NCBI GenBank assembly: GCA_942159475.1
Contig: OW804102.1
Location: 29,456,873 to 29,520,872, forward strand
Length of the DNA: 64,000 nucleotides
Source: Sthenelais limicola
Taxonomy: Eukaryota > Annelida > Polychaeta > Phyllodocida > Sigalionidae
Direction of reading: 5' to 3'
Below, in pieces: positions 1 through 10,665 of the stretch (the first letter of the stretch is position 1; the number at the start of each line of letters is the position of its first letter). The position numbers were made by a program, and so were the translations under genes. The notes below the pieces were generated by a model. The model was not told the DNA's origin. It ran no database searches and was given only the letters and a program-made list of their open reading frames with translations.

Positions 1-1410
1 TCTCTTTTTCTCAGCCTTGCTCCCTCCGAGACTTCCATCTTGCTCTCCTCTTAGTTCGTTGACAAGATATTTCACACACACTTCTCCCTCACTCCTATGT
101 AGCCTACACACAATTTTCATTCCTTCTCTGTGAGAGTTATCATTTATTCCACACATCGTTCGATTTTCTCACTCAATTCCGCCCACTCTAATTTCCCCTA
201 TCTTTTGTGTTTATTCACCAACACCACTTTTTATATACCTTACTGTTCCTCCCCTACTCTGATTCTTTGGCCTGTTATGATTCGAATACCTCCGTTACAT
301 TCTCATTTACATTATTCTATTCATAATTTCTGTCTCTCTTTGCAATACCTTTTGTATCTGTTTTCGTCCAAGAAAGAACAATACAACAAAGGATCTTGGC
401 AGTCATAAATGTGGATCGTCATATAAATGCATTAAAAAACAAGGTAAAATCTTTGAAGTTTTGATCAAATACATTTCAGATGGGTAGCAGAATAATGGAA
501 CACATATTAGAACACCTTTATTTTTGATCAATCGATGCTAGCGAAGAGTGAATCTTTAACTCTGAACGATTTGACGCTCCAACCTCTCAGACTTTTCCAT
601 GGTTCCTCATTCCACTTCCCCCCTCTCACTTTACCTTCCTCCTCTCCTTTATATCTATCCCATCTCCCGCTACCTAGAGCTCCCTTGCTATCACTATAAT
701 ATCCCTTTGTTCACCATTTCATCCCTCGCTACCTCTCTCCTAGCAGGTCCAAGCCTTCTCTATAGCTGCTAAATGAATGAGACCTTTTTATCTGGGAGAG
801 CTTTGTTTACTCTATTTATTTCTTCGTTGTTTCGCAGTTAAAGCATCGCGACTCTTGTTACAAAGCCTCGTTGTCATGACTAATCAGGGTGTGATTCTTT
901 AGGCATGACTGAGATCTAATTCCACTAAGCCAATTTAGACAAGGTAGGGAATGCAGGAAAAGAAGGACTAATCTCTATGATATTAATTCAAAGCTGTATC
1001 TTGAGTCTAAGTTTGAAGAGAGGGAGGAGAGGGAGTAGAGGGATTTTTGTATTAGGAGCGGCAGTGATTACTTGGAGGTGAATGCCTTGTGCATCAGGTG
1101 GAGACAAGTGAGGAATGAGAAATAGAGGGGATATGTCTAAACCCTGGTAATACGATCAATCTGTACCCCAAATACCCACCGGATGAACTGGTGAAGTGGA
1201 AACTCTTCATTTCACGTGAGTGTGTATGACCTTTACAGAAAAGGATTTCACAAAAAAAATTTATCAAAGTCCCCGAGCCTTAAAAATAACTACAATTGAT
1301 TGAATACAGAAGTGTAATATAATGTAATATAAGTTTTTGTTTTCGAGATATAAATGTTTAAAAATATGAAGCAGATATTTCAAATGCGCAACATACACCC
1401 TGCCTAGAAT
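1..1410. other. Non-coding, pyrimidine-rich in parts
   Basis: No gene is supported. Long C/T-rich stretches lie at about 1-90 and 590-760. The open frame at 130-408 reads through such composition and has no recognisable domain. The rest is AT-rich sequence without clear repeats. Confidence 0.6.
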
Positions 1411-1480
1411 AAGATCAAAGCTAGTTAACTGTGAGGTTAAAGCAGCATTCTCAGTTAACATCGATCATAAACTAGATATT
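1411..1480 (+). repeat. R4 terminal fragment
   Basis: About 70 bp resembling the end of the R4 family: a GTTAAAGCAGCATTCTCAG-like start followed by TTAACATCG. The full-length comparison copy is at 55058-55418. Only the terminus is visible; the rest is lost or diverged. Confidence 0.5.
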
Positions 1481-2149
1481 TTTTTCTATTTAACATATTT
1501 ATACAGCCATAAGTGATAAGGATATACAAGGCTCACGGGGGCTATTATTGACTACTCTTTGTTCCGTTATTTTCCTAGGCATCCCAAAGTTATTTGACCA
1601 AAGTTTTTCCACTAGTTTTTGCTGCAGCACTTAACAATGTCAATATCTATGATTATGTTGGTGGCCTGAGCTGATGTCGTTTCAGTTTTTATCGCCCGCC
1701 AGCGCTGGTTTTCTCACGGTCAATTCGACCTTAAATTCTTGTATTAATACACAACAGCAGCCAAATATTGATAAATTCAATCCAACAGTGAACTATGAGT
1801 GAACTTGGTAAGTTCTATTGTAGTAATATCTGAGAATGCAGCTTTACATTTGAAAACCCAAACGTGCATTTACCCTTCCTATGTCATTACCAACAGAAAT
1901 AAGAAAGAGGAATAATGACTTTAATGGAACTTATTATATCACCAACCACTTTTCGACGAATGAGAACTATCACTCTGTGAAACTTTGTCAATAAAATGTA
2001 TTAAAAAACAAAACAACCTTTTAACACTAGCATTAGTGGACTGTTCATAATTAACCACTAGGGGTGGGTGGGTGGATAATTTAAGGTCTTGAAGTAGTAT
2101 ACTATCTGCTATTGTCGGCAGAAACACGCGCTAACGGGAGCCTGATATT
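1481..2149. other. Non-coding, no feature seen
   Basis: AT-rich sequence with no coding potential I trust and no match to the other repeat families in the window. Confidence 0.5.
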
Positions 2150-2282
2150 AGGGTGATTTAGCAACCACAACGCACCAACACAACACTAACGCATCCACTA
2201 GCTACTTGGATATGGTGGTACATAGTAGCTATAGTGGGTGCGTTAGTGTTGTGTTGGTGTGTTGTGGTTGCTAAATCACCCT
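2150..2282. mobile_element. Foldback element, near-perfect 57-bp arms
   Basis: The sequence runs from AGGGTGATTTAGCAACCAC to its reverse complement. The two arms of about 57 bp differ at two bases plus a 2-nt gap, and the loop is only about 17 bp. It is a foldback or MITE-like element with no coding capacity. The arm similarity says it is young. A transcript across it would form a long hairpin. No clear target duplication is visible. Confidence 0.85.
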
Positions 2283-2489
2283 CTTAACAATGGCCAGCCT
2301 TGATAACCCATAAAGCAAACACTGGTATGGAGGAACAAATGGTGCCCACGGCAGGGGTGTTCGAGCCCACAATAGTATTATGTTTCTGGGTCTTCCAAGC
2401 TTAGAACCCTGTCAATGAGATGATGAAGAGTAGTATAAGTAGCAGCAGATCCAGAGTTGGTGGAGACATCTTTGTGGATCGGAGCACTA
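2283..2489. other. Non-coding spacer
   Basis: Unassigned sequence between the foldback element and the R2 copy. Confidence 0.4.
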
Positions 2490-2711
2490 GGGGCCTGTTC
2501 CAGAAGCTAAGGAAAGAAAGATTGTGTGGGGGAATTCCTACACCTTTCCCCTTCCTTCAGTGGGTAGGAATAACAATTCCTACACACCAGTGTGTGTATG
2601 ATCATAGGCTATTTTCATTAGCTGGGAATTTCACGTATAGGAAGAATTTATTTACTGGTGAAGGAGTTCACACAAAAAGATTCTTTTCCTTAGCTTATAC
2701 AATATGCCTCT
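2490..2711. mobile_element. R2 family MITE-like element
   Basis: Begins GGGGCCTGTTCCAGAAGCTA and ends in the approximate reverse complement (CCTTAGCTTATACAATATGCC). The interior contains the phrase GGAATTCCTACAC also found in other R2 copies. Related copies lie at 16822-17283, 20838-21418, 36590-36713 and 47638-47846. The open frame across it (2420-2770) is spurious. Confidence 0.7.
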
Positions 2712-2987
2712 GGATGTGCACAATCAACACTAATAATAAACATTTCCCATCTTTTTTCACATCGGATTAGTGTAATTGCAACTAAATTATGTTGCAATCA
2801 GAGAGACAAACTACAGAACTACACCTCTGATTTTAGGTCACTTCATTTCAAATCTGACATATATACCTGAAACGCATCATAAAGGCCTAAGTCAAGAAAG
2901 TCTTGTCTAAACTAATGGTATAGAGCCCTGGTCAAAAATCCTTCCATGTGAAATGAACCAAGCCAATCTGAATAGTGTAGCTGATAC

Positions 2988-3231
2988 ATGGGTAAGATTT
3001 TCAGAAAATGTACAATTCGCAGCTGTACACATTTAGTAAACTCTGCTAAATTAGGCTGCAATTTGGTCAATACTAGGTAAAATCGAGTATATTCGGCATT
3101 GCATTGATTCTAGCAATCTGTTTGGTTAGGTTGATTGAGCTGTATTTTGAACTTTACTTTCGTCCGAAATTTAGGGTTATTTGAGAAGATTGGCGAAGTT
3201 AAATTGTACATTTTCTGAAAATCTGACCCAT
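2988..3231 (+). mobile_element. R1 family MITE-like element
   Basis: A 244-bp copy with terminal inverted repeats of about 28 bp: GGGTAAGATTTTCAGAAAAT at the left, ATTTTCTGAAAATCTGACCC at the right. The interior carries the family phrases AATTCTGCTAAATTAG and GAGAAGATTGG in variant form. It is flanked by AT dinucleotides. There is no coding capacity, so mobilisation would have needed a transposase from elsewhere. Confidence 0.85.
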
Positions 3232-4290
3232 ATATTCATTGTCTTCCTTTGGGTGAAAGCTCACCTTAAATGACTGTTAATGGGAATTACAGGAAACTTT
3301 ACTTAAGTAGTAATGTTAACATACAACTTATGGTGTGTCATGTTTGACTGGTGATCTGTTTATTTCATCTAATTGTAAATTGTAAAGCAGACTCCTCCAC
3401 CCGGATCTTAGACAACTGAGAGGCAAATCTTAGATTTTAACATCTGTGTACTTGTGTGTACTTACTGTGTACTAAATTCTAAAAAAAAAAAAGAAAAAAA
3501 GAATTACATTAGCAAATAAAACAAATCAAACGGCCAGTCATGCGTAATCTGGTGACAAGATAAAATCTTAAAAACCAAAATAAGTCGATGAAAAAGTTGT
3601 GTTTCAAGATCAATATTGAAGCGTTAATGGCTTTATTAAGGAACGCGATCTACACTTGGGGAAAACAGTATTTCTAATAGTTTCTTATAATGTCACTATG
3701 AATCTGAAACAACATCATCAGTCAGTTAATGCGATTTGCCAACTGTTAAATCAAGCCAATTAAGCCCAAGGAAATACTTATCAGAAATAACAAATAACTT
3801 TTAAAGAAATACTATAGCCTCAAATAACCTGGCGTGATGGACTTATTCAACTGCTGCGCTCCTCCTCCCCCTTTCCCTCCTCTCCTCTCCTTATCTTCCT
3901 TAGTTCATTACAGAGACAGAAAACAAAAAAAATGACACACATAACGGCTACTCTCTATGAGTCATTGATCTACTAATTTACTATTCTACAAACATATTTC
4001 CCTGATCATAAAAGGTTATCTTCTGTCTACATTTTTGCTAGCATTTTTCTTAGAATAAAAGTGACAATTAGATGAAAAAATGCAATCCCGATAAGTTCAG
4101 ACTTTCTCTAATTTTTAATAGACTTATATGGGAACAAAGAGGACAATTGAGATTCATGATAGGATAAATTGGCAAATTACCACGATCATATGTGTACTTC
4201 CTTCCACATCAAATACATTATTATTAAGATACTGCTGGGTTTTTTTTTAAAAAAAATGTCAACAATTTTTAATCAATCTGAGATGCTTGT
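3232..4290. other. Non-coding
   Basis: AT-rich DNA with an A-run at about 3480-3500 and a pyrimidine-rich tract at about 3850-3905. No gene or repeat copy recognised. Confidence 0.5.
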
Positions 4291-4293
4291 AGT

Positions 4294-4400
4294 TTTTTTT
4301 TAAAGATTTTATTTACACTTGGTTACCGGCTCCCCTTTTCGGGGTTAGTTCTGCCGGGCCAAGCCTTCCAATTTCCAGTTACATAGTTTTCCATATTGCC
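4294..4400 (-). repeat. Possible retroelement 3' end on minus strand
   Basis: On the minus strand an AATAAA-like signal (GTAAATAAAATC) is followed within 15 nt by AATCTTTAAAAAAAA. A similar AATCTTTAAAAAAAA tail occurs on the minus strand at about 23580-23605. The arrangement fits the polyadenylated end of a retroposed sequence, but the body is not recognisable. Confidence 0.35.
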
Positions 4401-4530
4401 TTATTTTTAGGTAAATGCCTAATTACAGTAATATATACATTTGATTTCAATTTGTTTCAGCTTCTTGTCTAGTTAAATAGTTGAATATCAATTGGAGACT
4501 GGTGGGGGTAGTTCCAGTATAGGAACTATT

Positions 4531-6450
4531 CAATTCAGTTCAATTCAAAAATTCTTTATTGTGGATGTTGATACAATAGGTAGGTCAATTCTGTATAAGT
4601 CAGACCGGTCTTCCTATGACTGCCGACTTGAGATCTTTGAATGTCGTTACAGTTAAATGTTCGGAACTTAATACTAACATGTATAGCGATTTGTGATGAG
4701 ATGAGTAATTATATTGATGGACATTATGATGTTATTATACAGGTAGGAGACCAAGTGACACATTTGACACACAACAGGTAATCATAGATCATCGTTTATA
4801 ACATTGGTACTTAAGTACACACTAAGTAGTGGACATAGCTAGTAGATACTTAAAGAGGGAATGAGCACTTTTATGGGCGCAGCAGCAAGCTAGTTTATTT
4901 GTTATAAGATATTTCAGAATGTTTCCAAATGGTGCAAGAAGTTGCTGAGTGTACCTTCTAAATGTAATCCTGTCCTTAATCATGTGAGCGACAGGGTTTA
5001 GCAAATTCCATCTAGTCTGACATTTATAAATGACAGAATTGATGACTTTATTTGTTTTAGATGCTAAGACAATCATGTTTCTTTTACCACCAGTATGGCT
5101 GCGCATTGGCAGTTTTCTACTGTCTAAATTTATTTGATTCTCTGCTAGATAATGGGCCATGTCTAGGATATGTTTATCCCTTCACAATTGTAATGGCCAG
5201 ATATTCAGGGCCTCATGCTCATGATCAATATTATCATACTTTGATTTGTTAAAAATATTCTCAGTGCTAAATTTTGTTGCAACTGAAGTTTTTGTAAAAA
5301 TGCTTTAGGGGCAGAGTCATATATGAAGTCACAATAATCTATGTTAGGAAGGATGGCCAGTTTATACAGATCATGCCTTGCTTCATGAGTCAGAGAATTT
5401 CTGGACTTATATAATAATCTGATCTTTGATGTGACTAACTGAAGAGTTTTACTAACATGAGGTTTAAACGAGAGAAGATCATCGAGTAAAAATCCCAAAT
5501 ATTTATATTCAAACTGTGTCGAGATGAGCAGCACCCAGAGTAAGATTAAGGGAGGAATTTTGTGATTTCGCCCGCAATAAAAAGCTCAATGAAAAAGACA
5601 TAGTCTTACATTTAGAGGTATTGAGAGACAGTTTGTTCTTGCTGCACCATTTGAAAATATTGTCAAGGTCCTCTTGAAGGTTCATGTGGACGGAGATGGG
5701 TTCGGTATTATGATAATAAATAACAGTGTCATCAGCGTAATGCTGTATTCAGCGTAATGCTGTATATGAGCCTGTTTGGGTTTTTTTAAAAGAAATTTTA
5801 CTGAGCTGATTTCAATGCTTTACATGGATAATCTCACAGACTCAAGGGAAAAAGTTTTATATAATCTTCAAATATTATTAGATCTTATCGACACGTAACA
5901 TATTTTGTTGCCGGTTTCATTTACATGACCAAATCAGACTATTTACATAGATAACAGAGTATAAATCATTAATGTATAACATGACTAAAATGGGACCCAA
6001 AATGGTTCCTTGGGGAAGACCATATGTAATGATACCTTCTACCTCTTTAAGACTGTTGACCGTAACAAATTGTCTCCTGTTTCTCAGATAATTGGAGAAC
6101 CAGAGAAGTTTCATGCCAGTAATGCCATAAGATCGCAGTTTATCTAAAGGAATTTGATGGTGAACCATATCAAAGGCCTTACTGAAATCCAGAAAGACTG
6201 TTTTGTTCAACAACTTATTATTCAAATTGTATAGATATTATTAAGAAAATCAATTTGTGCCTGTTGAATTGAGTGGTTCTTACGAAAGCCATATTGATTG
6301 TTATTAAATAAACTATTGGATACAAAGTAATTGGTTAGTTGATGATGTGGTCTCCAGAATTTTAGCTGGCATGGAAATACACAAAATAGGCATGCAATTA
6401 GTCTCAGAATTTACGATTATATATTTGTCTTCTTGTGCAACTAACATCAA
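4531..6450 (-). pseudogene. LINE ORF2 relic (reverse transcriptase)
   Basis: A decayed non-LTR retrotransposon on the minus strand. Reading from about 6450 downwards, the conceptual fragments show the FRKNHS motif at about 6280, then FLDFSKAFD with the motif-A aspartate near 6190, GLPQGTILGP and LYINDL near 6030-5950, a YADD box at 5739-5728, FEYKYLGFLLDD near 5500, and a C-terminal segment at 5160-4822. Frameshifts and stops separate them, so it is dead. About 150 bp (5767-5917) interrupts the protein just before YADD. The 3' end is near 4531 with a TTGAATTGAA-type tail. Motifs fit the jockey/CR1 group of LINEs. Confidence 0.85.
5733..5766. repeat. 17-bp direct duplication
   Basis: TCAGCGTAATGCTGTAT occurs twice back to back, immediately beside the YADD codons of the LINE relic and at the edge of the 150-bp stretch that interrupts it. 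It may be the footprint of the event that introduced that stretch. Confidence 0.6.
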
Positions 6451-7319
6451 CTAACATAGATGTATACAATGCCTGCTAATCCTGAGGAATGAAACCAGAA
6501 GGAGAGAAGTATTTCCTTTCATCCTTATTCTTATTCATGTTGTGCCAAATATAGAGCTATCACAATTTAGGTTCACTTCACATATATACGTTCAAGTAGA
6601 AGTGTTCACAAATCTTAAATTTATTTATTCTCTGATTCTATATTCCAAACCATTGCAGAAAACTTCAAAGGAGGATTAGTTTTAACTTATGAAAATATAT
6701 CATAACATTTTCCATTATAGCCATCGCTTGATGGTTTTCCACCCTTCTTATCGAAAGAGTCCCTTCAAAGGTTTCTTCCAGCCATGTAAGGGTAGGGAAA
6801 ACTCAATCATATTTTCGATTTCCGTCTCAGGATATGGTTCCACTGCAGCTTTACCGACAGCCTTAGCCTTATTACCTCCTTATCTACTGTATATGACGTT
6901 AATGTCAGACCATTTTGCCTTGCAGCATATATTACGTTACATATCAAATCTGCCAGTCGGTCTGAAATATCAAGAGAACCATTAAATATCGAGAGAACCA
7001 TGACAACCTCCTACGCATTTTGGTTTAAAAAAAGACCAGAATGTTGGCATTTCCTTGGTGTGTAACTCATAACTGATGTTCACTTATATTCCTGATGTAA
7101 TGAGATAAATCCCATTATCCGTCGGTGCTGATATATATAGCAACATGAGATACCAATCTTAAATAGTTTCTCGAAGCAGATTCTTATAACCTTTCTAAAT
7201 GCTGTGTGACGCATTTATTGGGCAGTAACGTGAAATTAAAGATAAGATAATTGTATAAATGGTAAGGTGACTAATCTAAAAGAATACCACCCTGATTTGT
7301 TTGTATGAACTGTTTTATT
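6451..7319. other. Non-coding
   Basis: No gene or known repeat seen. The open frames at 6689-6985 (plus) and 6807-7001 (minus) overlap each other and show no recognisable domain. Confidence 0.45.
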
Positions 7320-7339
7320 TACTTTTTATTGAATCATTT

Positions 7340-7390
7340 TATTTATTATTATATGTTTGGACTGCATATTTAGGTCTTCATCAGGGGTCT
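7340..7390 (-). ncRNA. Degenerate hammerhead-like motif
   Basis: On the minus strand CTGATGA (7384-7378) is followed by a short stem-loop-like segment and then CAAAC (7359-7355) and an AATAAATAAA stretch. Hammerhead ribozyme cores read CUGANGA - stem II - GAAA. Here the first box is intact and the second has one change. Penelope-like retroelements carry hammerheads near their ends, so this may be such a remnant. Confidence 0.3.
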
Positions 7391-7605
7391 TAATAATATA
7401 AATATCACATATTAATGTGTTTCAAGATCCGATTGTTGGCATGCAGTATGGAATCTTAAGTCCATGGGCGGTATAATTTGCATGCCCGACAGCTGCAAAG
7501 TAGCCTACAAACCGCTTTTATGGAAATATGCAGCTTGGTTATGATATAATTATTAGTAATGAAGTGAAGCATAGTTTCATAGGCAACAAGATTGTATGCT
7601 ATAAA

Positions 7606-7677
7606 GCATGAAATTATGCAGCCCCAGACGTGTGCAGCATAGTTTATGATTTAATAATATGCTGCATAATTTCATGC
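7606..7677. repeat. Inverted repeat, 17-bp perfect arms
   Basis: GCATGAAATTATGCAGC at 7606-7622 is matched perfectly by its reverse complement at 7661-7677, with a 38-nt loop. It has no coding capacity and is either a small foldback element or the relic of one. Confidence 0.7.
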
Positions 7678-7767
7678 CTTAAAACCTGATGTTACACGTC
7701 CATTTATATAACTCTCCAGCTGCCTCTGGAACCAGGTGTAGCACCATTGAATATCTAAATGAATCCA

Positions 7768-8008
7768 TATTACCAACACGTTGTTTAAATTTGTAATAGA
7801 TATGTGATATGGCCAGTTTAAATCTTTCAAAAGCCGTTGGGAATATGTTAAGTCTCAACTGATGTTACCAAAGCTTTTGAGCACATAAGGGTTAGGTAGG
7901 AAGCCCGAGGGGACCTAAAGCCATGGTGCAAATCCCTCTCAATGTAAGCTTCTTACGACATATTGCTGTCGTGCTTAACCCAAAAGCGATTCCCCATGTG
8001 TTTTGTGG
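7768..8008 (+). repeat. R9 dispersed repeat, copy 1
   Basis: About 240 bp similar to 17946-18195. Shared phrases include ATATGGCCAGTTTAAATC, AAGGGTTAGGTAG and CCCTCTCAATGTAAGCTTCT. No terminal repeats or coding capacity are evident. Two diverged copies in the window show it is an interspersed repeat. Confidence 0.65.
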
Positions 8009-9342
8009 GTGGTTGTTGTGCTGGTCAAGGGTGAGGACACTGCAATATGGGAGGATAATATAATCGTCCAGCACGTTCCCACAAATAGATAATGTAGTTT
8101 TAGTTCATGGGATGATTGCAACCAATAACTATAGCCATATGGACCAGAATAGTGTCAAAAAATAAATGAGCTATCATTAACTTTTCGCATCTAGATAAGC
8201 TAAGATAAGATAATCTTTTATTTGCCTCATAATCTCAGAAATCAGGAATTGACAAATAGGTTGACATGCCTTATGAAAAAATAAATATTTCATTTCTACC
8301 GACAGTTACCTTAATTCTGAACAATAGTCTAATTTAAAGGATTATGCTAAATTGATAATTTATATGAATATATTTCCAAACAACATTTGAAAGACATGTA
8401 TTGTGCAGAAACTGATTCACCTTATAATGATTTAGTATTGCTTGAATAAAACTCTTATGAAGTCTTATATTTTGTTTGAAATGTGAGTTATTTGAGAGGA
8501 TTGGTAAAGGGGAGGTGTATATTTCACCCATATATAGCTGTTAAATTAGATACTGAGGTCCTCGGGAGAAACTCGTCTAACACTTGATCCTGGATAAGTG
8601 TATACAGTAAAACCTCTCTATCATGGTCACCCATGGTACTGGACTCCTGGGGCCTGTTGCATCAATACAGGTTATGGCTGCATTCTCAGTTAACGTTGCT
8701 AAAAAACTGACCGATGTGCCGTTGGTGGGTGCACATAATGGCACATTATATGTATATTTAGCTTTAAATTTGTATGTATAAAATCGGAATCGTAGTAACA
8801 AGAAATGCTATAGTCTAAGACCACTACACTTTATTAGGGTTAAGAGAAATATGCGTTTTAATCTATTAAAAGTGGAAAAAGTGAAAAGCGTACATACATG
8901 TATGTATACCTGGAAATAACTTTGTATACATTGTCTTATCTCCTCATGGGGCTTTATGACATCGGACAATGAGTGTGTTAGATATATATGGAATATTAAG
9001 CTGTTTAGTTAGAATATCATATTTCATGATATATGGACATTATTATTGGCATTGATGGGCATTGATATTCTTTAACTCTGACTTGATTTTGAGTAGTTTT
9101 GAGTCAAGTGTAACCAGACACAGCAGTGGGCGGAAGACCATGGTTATTCTGCATTGAATTATTACCCGTGAGCGCATTATCCTCACATGTGCATGACATC
9201 CATTGATCATAATATGTTTTATACACTGTGCATGTCTGTCTATGTTCAATTTAGATTTTACAGAAGATTGGCTGTACCCAAATTCAAAATAAAAAAAAGA
9301 TAAAGAAATGCATGAATATACTAAATAAATCAACAAATCAGC
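8009..9342. other. Non-coding; R4 fragment at 8649-8720
   Basis: Mostly featureless AT-rich DNA. A fragment of the R4 terminus (GGCTGCATTCTCAGTTAACG) lies near 8675. The phrase GTAAAACCTCTCTATCATGG near 8606 resembles the terminus of a further repeat also hinted at near 56276. Confidence 0.4.
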
Positions 9343-9583
9343 ATGTTGGTTAGATTTTCATAAAATGCACAATCTACAGTTCTACACATCTATCAATTTC
9401 TGCTAAATTAGAGTGAAAAATGATAAATATAAGGTATATCTGAGTATATTCTATATTGTATTCATTCAATAAATATGTCTGGTTATGTTGAACTGTATTC
9501 TGAACTTAATTTTCGTCTTAAATTTGGGATATTTTAGAGGATTGGTGAAGACCAATTGTGCATTTTGTAGAGGCATGACCCAT
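9343..9583 (+). mobile_element. R1 family MITE-like element
   Basis: A 241-bp copy. The left end (TTAGATTTTCATAAAATGCA) and right end (TTGTGCATTTTGTAGAGGCA) remain recognisable inverted repeats, each with several changes from the family consensus. The interior keeps TCTGCTAAATTAGAG and AGAGGATTGGTGAAG. It lies just upstream of the LINE relic. Confidence 0.75.
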
Positions 9584-9592
9584 ATTATGAAT

Positions 9593-9692
9593 ACCAAATG
9601 GCACGCTGGAGAACTCAGACTAAACCTTCATCTCATCCCGGTGATCCGAGCATGGCTTGATCCGATTACACATCTCCATCATGCCATTTGGT
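9593..9692. repeat. 100-bp unit with 11-bp perfect inverted ends
   Basis: ACCAAATGGCA at 9593-9603 and TGCCATTTGGT at 9682-9692 are perfect inverted repeats bounding about 78 bp. It fits a very small MITE inserted between the R1 copy and the LINE, but no second copy was found here. Confidence 0.4.
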
Positions 9693-9697
9693 AAGAT

Positions 9698-10106
9698 TGT
9701 GAATTAATTAAAAAAAGGAAGATGGAGAGAGAAAAGTTTGATGAGTGGCAAAGGTTGTTAGATATGGACGATGACCAATTTGATCAGGTAGACTGGAAAA
9801 AATGCTTTTCGTTACCATATAAAGCCACAACAGAAACTAGATTGCAAGAACTTCAATTCAAGATTCTTCATAAAATAATTACATGTAACGTGCACCTAAA
9901 AAATATTAGAATCATCAACTCTCCAAGGTGTAACTACTGTAATCTAAAAGATGACATCGTCCATTTCTTTGTCAAATGCAAACTTAATACTAACATATGG
10001 CAGAATATTTTGAGATGGATACATGAAGTAGGGTACTTAAATACAAACAAAAGAGGTAAAAACCTTGTGTCTGTGAACAAAGGTAGAATGGTAGTAATTC
10101 TTCAAG
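9698..10106 (+). pseudogene. LINE ORF2 C-terminal part, left of insertion
   Basis: An open frame of about 136 codons with the typical C-terminal region of a LINE reverse-transcriptase protein. It has a W-x-x-C-F-x-L-P-Y segment, then LQFKILHKII, then a zinc-finger-like C-x2-C-x7-H-x4-C (CNYCNLKDDIVHFFVKC) of the zf-RVT kind. The frame is cut at 10106 by the Ngaro-like element and resumes in frame at 14673. The RT domain itself is missing upstream, so this is a 5'-truncated copy. 5' truncation is usual for LINEs. The same family occurs at 49695-52375. Confidence 0.85.
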
Positions 10107-10197
10107 ATATATGACGACGCTTGCTAGGGAATAAAGAGATGACAAGTGGAATAGGTTTGGCCTGAACAGCCAGAAGCTGTTTAATAATCAAATATCC
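10107..10197 (-). repeat. Repeat B2, outer 3' end of the element
   Basis: 91 bp identical to B1. It starts at the element boundary with ATATATGACGACGCTTGC (plus strand). It contains a short perfect hairpin AACAGC-CAGAA-GCTGTT (10165-10181). On the minus strand it has ATTAAA, a variant poly(A) signal. Confidence 0.9.
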
Positions 10198-10304
10198 CAA
10201 TCGATATCCACAAATACATAACATATTAACAATATCACGGCAGTAATAGTTGAAGAATAAGGTAAGTACAAAGACAATATCAGACATTGTGAAAAACACA
10301 GCAT
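10198..10304 (-). other. Unique 107-bp spacer between A2 and B2
   Basis: This AT-rich stretch has no counterpart at the A1 end or after B1. In the A1-genes-B1-A2-B2 scheme A2 and B2 are expected to be close together. It may be part of the functional 3' region or a later insertion. The open frame crossing it (10299-10102, minus) has no recognisable domain. Confidence 0.6.
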
Positions 10305-10546
10305 AAAGTTCAAATTTTCCGCGAAAATCGTGCGGGGTGTTGCCTGCTAGGCGAGTGGAGCGAGAGTGGCCCGTTAAGAATCATTGAGGTGGGTGTGTCG
10401 CGCTGAGCTAGACGGTGATTGGCTGGCGCAGCGATGACGACATAGAGAGGCGTGGTCGCTCAAGCCGAGTGACTATGACGTCAGACGGAATCCCTTAGCA
10501 AAGGGGGCGTGTCAATATAAGCACTGCGGATGCAGCTTCACATATA
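10305..10546 (-). repeat. Repeat A2 of the Ngaro-like element
   Basis: 242 bp identical by eye to A1. It is more GC-rich than its surroundings and overlaps B1 by the 5 nt ATATA (10542-10546), so B1 and A2 together present the same junction that a circularised element would have. It carries the promoter-like sites described for A1. Confidence 0.93.
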
Positions 10547-10632
10547 TGACGACGCTTGCTAGGGAATAAAGAGATGACAAGTGGAATAGGTTTGGCCTGA
10601 ACAGCCAGAAGCTGTTTAATAATCAAATATCC
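10542..10632 (-). repeat. Repeat B1 of the Ngaro-like element
   Basis: 91 bp identical to B2, beginning 33 bp downstream of the recombinase stop codon. It contains the AACAGC-CAGAA-GCTGTT hairpin at 10600-10616 and ATTAAA on the minus strand. Confidence 0.92.
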
Positions 10633-10665
10633 AAACAGCCAAACCGAAGGACACTGTCACAGAAT

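Noticed and set aside
130..408. 92-codon plus-strand frame
   Set aside because: Low-complexity pyrimidine-rich context, no domain, no supporting features.
10102..10299. 65-codon minus-strand frame across B2 and the spacer
   Set aside because: It spans a repeat boundary and ends outside the element; no motif and no start context worth noting.
10476..10483. CRE in A2 as a separate promoter
   Set aside because: It duplicates the A1 site; a promoter here would read outward from the element's 3' end, and nothing downstream suggests use.
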